A stretch of 64,000 bases of DNA from Prosopocoilus inquinatus (lineage: Eukaryota > Arthropoda > Insecta > Coleoptera > Lucanidae): assembly GCA_036172665.1 (NCBI GenBank), contig CM069872.1:43820101-43884100 (forward strand), in the 5' to 3' direction. Of this stretch, positions 60,450-64,000 are shown one piece after another. A model generated the notes under the pieces. That model was given only the letters and a program-made list of their open reading frames with translations, was not told the origin of the DNA and searched no databases. Every line of letters begins with the position of its first letter. The stretch's first letter is position 1. The position numbers were made by a program, and so were the translations under genes.

Positions 60450-60681
60450 GCAGCTCCCTGGAAACTAGCGCTGAATGGAGCACGCTTAAATTATTTCTCG
60501 AACTGTGTCTTGAAGAAATCTGTTTTGTGAAACCGCCTTCCAGAATTCAAAGGGAACTGAATTAATTGCGGCTGCAGATTAATAGATGGCGCTGCCACAA
60601 GATGTTTAAAATTACTTTAAAACTGTTTTTTTAACACATCTGTTCAAATTTATTTATTCCAAGTTGTTTTTGTAAAAACAT

Positions 60682-60841
60682 TGGCATGTATTCTCACCTC
60701 GTCTTTAATTTAGCAACGCCGTGATAAAATTCTCTATCACTCTCTTACTCATTAAATTCGCATAAAGCTAAATCGTTTACGTTAATTTTAATCACGGGTG
60801 TAGTTAGAGACGACTCTAATCAAGAGATGAGAATGCGCCCC
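60682..60841. repeat. Foldback MITE family E, copy 2 (inverted relative to copy 1)
   Basis: Shares TCGTCTTTAATTTAGCAACG and CTCTCTTACTCAT (in complement) with 51565-51704. Confidence 0.7.
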
Positions 60842-60990
60842 AATATTTCTTAATTTTTTTAGGGGTTTTCATTAGCCTGGAAATTGTTTCTCACAAATAA
60901 AGATGACAAAGTTTTGACTCACGGTAACAGACGGCGTCGCAAACACTTTTTTATTCAAAGTTGTATCGTTGTTCGTGAACGTTCTGAAAT

Positions 60991-61163
60991 TTTAAGTACA
61001 AAGTTTTTTTAATCTCGAACCGGACAGAAATATGAAGGGAAAACACTCAACGTTTCGCTACAGATTTATAGCTTCGTCAGGAGTATAAATCTATGACGAA
61101 ACGTTGAGTGTTTTCCCTTCATATTTCTGTCCGGTTCGAGATTAAAAAACTTTGTACTTACAA
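60991..61163. mobile_element. Hairpin element with hammerhead-like motif
   Basis: Arms of about 70 bp, from TAAGTACAAAGTTTTT on the left to the inverted copy ending near 61163, contain CTCGAACCGGACAG and AGGGAAAACACTCAACGTTT in nearly perfect inverted copies. Confidence 0.85.
61043..61088 (-). ncRNA. Hammerhead-like motif, variant core
   Basis: Minus strand: ACTC, CTGACGA, extra A, stem GCTA/TAGC, GAA, two-pair stem III ACGT, T, GAGT. CTGACGA satisfies CUGANGA. Stem I ACTC/GAGT is perfect over four pairs. The other arm has lost the core. Confidence 0.5.
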
Positions 61164-62455
61164 TTTTCATCGAACAAGAACGAACTTCATTTCTGAAATT
61201 TGTTTTCAGCCGAAACTGTCGGAAGAATTAGAAGATACAAAATTAATTGCGGTTACAGTTTAACAGATGGCGCCACTTACGAAGGTTTGAAATTTCTTCG
61301 TAACTTCTATTTTGTTTGGTTTTATTTATTCGAAATTGTTTTTTTTTGTAACATATTTTTTTTAGCATTTTTCAGTTGCCTTGAATAAGAAAAATACTCG
61401 TGGTAACAGATGGAGTCACACGCGTATTTTTTCCACGGCCAGCTGAATTGATATGCCGAATCCGGTGGGTCTAAAGAGCATTAAAAAATGTTTTTGGAAC
61501 AAATGACAAGCGCGTGTCAAGTGGCACTCTCAAATTCAAAACCAGTGTCAAAATTACTGTCATTTTTGGTTATGAGAAATGTCAATTCGTCTTGATATTT
61601 AAGTTGTCAAAATAAGCGTCGTTGTCGTAACCATGGTAACACCTAATTAATGAGTATGAGAGGGCAGTAGTTGACACGCTTCATGGCTTGCCTTCCTGGA
61701 ATACATTTTTAGGCGACCAGCCGTATATGACGTACCAATTCAACTGGCCTTGATTTTTTTATTTAAAGTCGTTAAAAGAATGTCGCTCTTGAATGTTTTT
61801 AGGTTTTTCAGTCGTTTTCCTGTAAATAAAGAATACAATGTTATGGCTTAGGGCAACAGATGGCGCCACATGAGTACAGATTTGCTTTAACTATTGAAGC
61901 GAAAAGATTCATTTATTCGATGTTCTTTCGAGGACATCGTACTTAAACGTGCCTAATGTTTTTCAGTTCTTTTGGAATCAGTTCCCGGCAAATTACAAAT
62001 TTACGGCGCGGATTAACAGAGGGCACTACAAACGACGTTCATTCAAAATTGATGCTTAAATTTTTTTTAACAGTTTCCACCTGTTTCGAAATTGTTTTTA
62101 ATCCTCTTAGTATTTCTTCTTTCTTTTTTTCTACTTATTTCAGACTATATATATATATATATATTCTGTACTTGAAAATATAATTTTTTCTGTAATCTTT
62201 GAACTATGTCCATGAAGGTTTCACTTTTTCGCGTTTGCGTATCTTGAGATCCAGGCAAAAAAAAAACTTTAGACTTCGAACAGGCTCTCGAAGAGGCGCC
62301 CACTTCGTCTTGGCGCCGGGTTACTTTGCAATCCCTGCAACCCCTACAGTTACGCCACTGTTTCTACGCCACGTTGTCAAAAAAAAATTGAATTCTTTAA
62401 CTGAATTTTTTATTTAAAAAGAAAGAGATGAATATAGACTTCTAAATAACTACTT

Positions 62456-62702
62456 GCGTATAGAGCTGAAAGCAAAAAATAATAGACAAACTACAGTTTC
62501 CTGTAATTATTCTTTCTCAAAATGGTATCGATTAAAGACGAATTAATAAATTTTACCGATGCCTTAAGGTTGTTAAATCTGAAATCTTTCAATTTGTTTC
62601 AATGTTATCTGTAATCCTACCTTAATCGATACCATTTTGAGAAAAAAATAATTGCAGGAATCTGTTTTTGTCTGCTATTTTTTGCTTTCGACAGTACATA
62701 TA
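62456..62702. repeat. Foldback family D, copy 2
   Basis: AGCTGAAAGCAAAAAATAAT and its inverted partner (CTATTTTTTGCTTTCGACAG) are the ends. TCTCAAAATGGTATCGATTA and TAATCGATACCATTTTGAGA are the inner arms, nearly perfect over 20 bp. Confidence 0.8.
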
Positions 62703-63455
62703 AAAGAAAAATATTAATTATTGGGCTTTGCTGAAGTTTAATTTAAATTTAAACTTTATAAGTAATAATTAAGAAACTTTCTATAATCGTGACTATTATT
62801 TCTAGCATTCATTTAGGGTTAAATATATCCTTTGTTTGCTTTTTTTGTGTTATAAAAATAAACGAGCATAATACACATTTGACCTCTTGTTAGTTATTTT
62901 GCATGTTTGAAAAAATTATTAGAAAAAATATGAAACTTCTAACTTGTTTGCTATTTATGTTCTCATTTCAAAGTCCTTCCTAAGTGCAACTTAACTATTT
63001 TGAATTTATGGTCCTTTGCAATGCAATTAGGACACTATCCTGCCTTTTAGATTTATAACGATATTGGGACCAATGAAAGAAAATTAACAAAGTGCCATAT
63101 GAGGAGCAAACATCACACCTTTTGCTCTAACAATTGATTAATTCATTTTAAATTGTAAGTTTTGATTTTATAGCTTTTTATTTTGTAATTATTTTTATTT
63201 TATTCAATTCGAACTGTGAGTTTTTATTTTGAACTGCACATGCTGTTTCTGGCTTTACTGAAAAAAGAAGAGACGGTCCATGAAATCGTGTACAGTTTAA
63301 CTTATATATTTAATTGTAACAAAATACAATATGAACAATAAAAAATAATAAAATAAGTGGATTTACACAATAGACAACTATTTATGCATAGTTATGTAAT
63401 TATGAGGCACAAACATCATAATAATCCTCTTCTACCGACTATTGATATAATCTAT

Positions 63456-63560
63456 TTATAGTGTAATATAGCCCTTCAACTGTGATACAGTATCAGAATC
63501 AACCATCTGCAACAGCTGCTCGTATTGTACCAGGCCGATTTGACTGCGAAGCTCGAATAT
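63456..63560 (-). CDS. IPO11: Importin-11 last exon
   Basis: Acceptor GTTGTTGCAG after a 57-bp intron. Encodes 34 residues ending QLKGYITL, then TAA. Confidence 0.9.
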   Translation of the reverse strand: MFELRSQIGLVQYEQLLQMVDSDTVSQLKGYITL

Positions 63561-64000
63561 CTGCAACAACAAATCATAAAATAAAGATCAACTGCAATAA
63601 ACAGATTTGAGTAGCACCTGGGATTGGAGATAGTCTTTTAAAACAATGTTGTGCACAGGATCGGATAGAATTAATTGCTTTTTGCGCTGGTCATGATCAG
63701 TTTCGTAATACCCATCATTGTCATCGTGGAAATAACTCGGGCTCTGACCTTGCGTCAACACTAAAGAATCAGTCTTAGAACCATTATCGTCGGATTTTGT
63801 AATATCGTTCAGTGCTTCCAATACATTTAACATGATACCAGTAAACCTCTCAAGGACAGGTCTGCTTTGAGTCGTTAGTAAATTTGCCAATGCCAATCCT
63901 AAATAAAACAAGTTAACAAAAACGTTGCTTTAATTAGAAAAGAAACCGTACCCAATAATTTTCTTTGTTCTATTTGCGAGACATTTCTCATTTTATTGAT
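63456..64000 (-). CDS. IPO11: Importin-11 (Ran-binding protein 11) C-terminal part, continues beyond the window
   Basis: Importin-11 is a karyopherin-beta nuclear import receptor. Three minus-strand exons give the last residues: INKMRNVSQIEQRKLLG, LALANLL, then VLERFTGIMLNVLEALNDI, an acidic linker, DQRKKQLILSDPVHNIVLKD and the terminal exon with YEQLLQMVDSDTVSQLKGY. They parallel the human C-terminus block by block (DKRKKMLALKDPVHTVSL and the METVDTEIVTQLQEFL end). Phases agree across both introns. The gene is convergent with SVWC gene 2. The N-terminal Ran-binding part lies outside the window, so this entry is partial by position, not by decay. Confidence 0.88.
63618..63898 (-). CDS. IPO11: Importin-11 penultimate exon
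   Basis: Acceptor TTTTATTTAG, donor CAGGTGCTAC, 281 bp. Two bases complete Gly, then 93 codons ending DYLQSQ. It contains the RKKQLILSDPVHNI signature. Confidence 0.9.
63952..64000 (-). CDS. IPO11: Importin-11 exon, cut by window edge
   Basis: Reads INKMRNVSQIEQRKLL and one base of a Gly codon up to donor GTACGG. Its 5' part is beyond 64000. Confidence 0.75.

Larger units (their letters stand above)
60570..62025. repeat. Dispersed AGATGGCG-type motifs inside the hAT element
   Basis: TAATAGATGGCGCTGCCAC (about 60581), GGTAACAGACGGCGTCGC (60924), TTTAACAGATGGCGCCAC (61258), GGTAACAGATGGAGTCAC (61404), GCAACAGATGGCGCCAC (61854) and TTAACAGAGGGCACTAC (62013). The sequence after several of them (TTTATTTATTCGAAATTG type) is also related, suggesting decayed internal repeats of 150-450 bp. 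Confidence 0.6.
60094..62360. mobile_element. hAT-like element, 2.27 kb, perfect 8-bp target duplication
   Basis: TTTCTACG lies at 60086-60093 and at 62361-62368. Left end CAATGGCGTAACTAC; the complement of the right end is CAGTGGCGTAACTG. There is no transposase. Inside are a MITE (60311-60449), a family E MITE (60682-60841), a hammerhead-like hairpin (60991-61163) and repeated AACAGATGGCG-type motifs. Confidence 0.8.
59537..63455. other. Region between the convergent SVWC gene 2 and importin-11 gene
   Basis: It holds the 3' UTR of SVWC gene 2, a 2.3-kb hAT element (60094-62360) with nested MITEs, a foldback (62456-62702) and the importin-11 3' UTR. An (AT)n run lies at 62147-62164. TTTATT motifs at about 63175-63183 are minus-strand polyadenylation candidates for importin-11. 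Confidence 0.65.

Noticed and set aside
57066..62360. A single 5.3-kb hAT element enclosing SVWC gene 2 exons 2 and 3
   Set aside because: The two ends are about 80 percent alike, but the perfect 8-bp duplication TTTCTACG pairs 62360 with 60094, not with 57066.

Overview
The window reads as nuclear DNA of an insect, probably a beetle (the order is an inference). It is AT-rich, with short exons, GT-AG introns of 0.2 to 12.6 kb, and introns filled with short inverted-repeat DNA transposons. There are no bacterial or viral genes and no CRISPR array.

Four host genes can be assembled by reading across introns. (1) A plus-strand orthologue of CCBE1 (collagen and calcium-binding EGF domain protein 1) runs from 3673 to 32484 in seven recognised coding exons; the signal-peptide exon was not found. 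(2) and (3) Two plus-strand paralogues encode small secreted single-domain von Willebrand factor C (SVWC) proteins, with coding exons at 38120-38210, 39242-39383 and 51972-52065, and at 53708-53792, 59055-59196 and 59443-59536. Exon 2 (142 bp) and exon 3 (94 bp) have the same lengths and intron phases in both, so they are a tandem duplication. (4) A minus-strand gene enters at the right edge and ends at 63456; its last three exons match the C-terminus of importin-11. It is convergent with the second SVWC gene. A frameshifted coding remnant of unknown origin lies at 1-268.

The rest is intronic or intergenic and rich in transposons. Elements with readable ends and target-site duplications include three hAT-like elements (a 99-bp one at 11736, one at 55680 and one at 60094), a PIF/Harbinger-like element (24286-26411), a decayed Tc1/mariner element (53811-55590), and an 827-bp element with an 11-bp target duplication (33877-34703). 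There are also many foldback MITEs, several nested in one another (42291-44896). No element has an intact transposase.

The most interesting signal is a set of inverted-repeat elements and solitary motifs that carry type I hammerhead-ribozyme-like cores. One core (35302-35352) has the invariant core residues and a perfect stem II. Others (39.0, 43.5/43.7, 61.06 and 21.5 kb) share a variant with one extra base before stem II, while their stem I sequences differ and remain paired. Three lie inside introns of the CCBE1 and SVWC genes or close to their exons.
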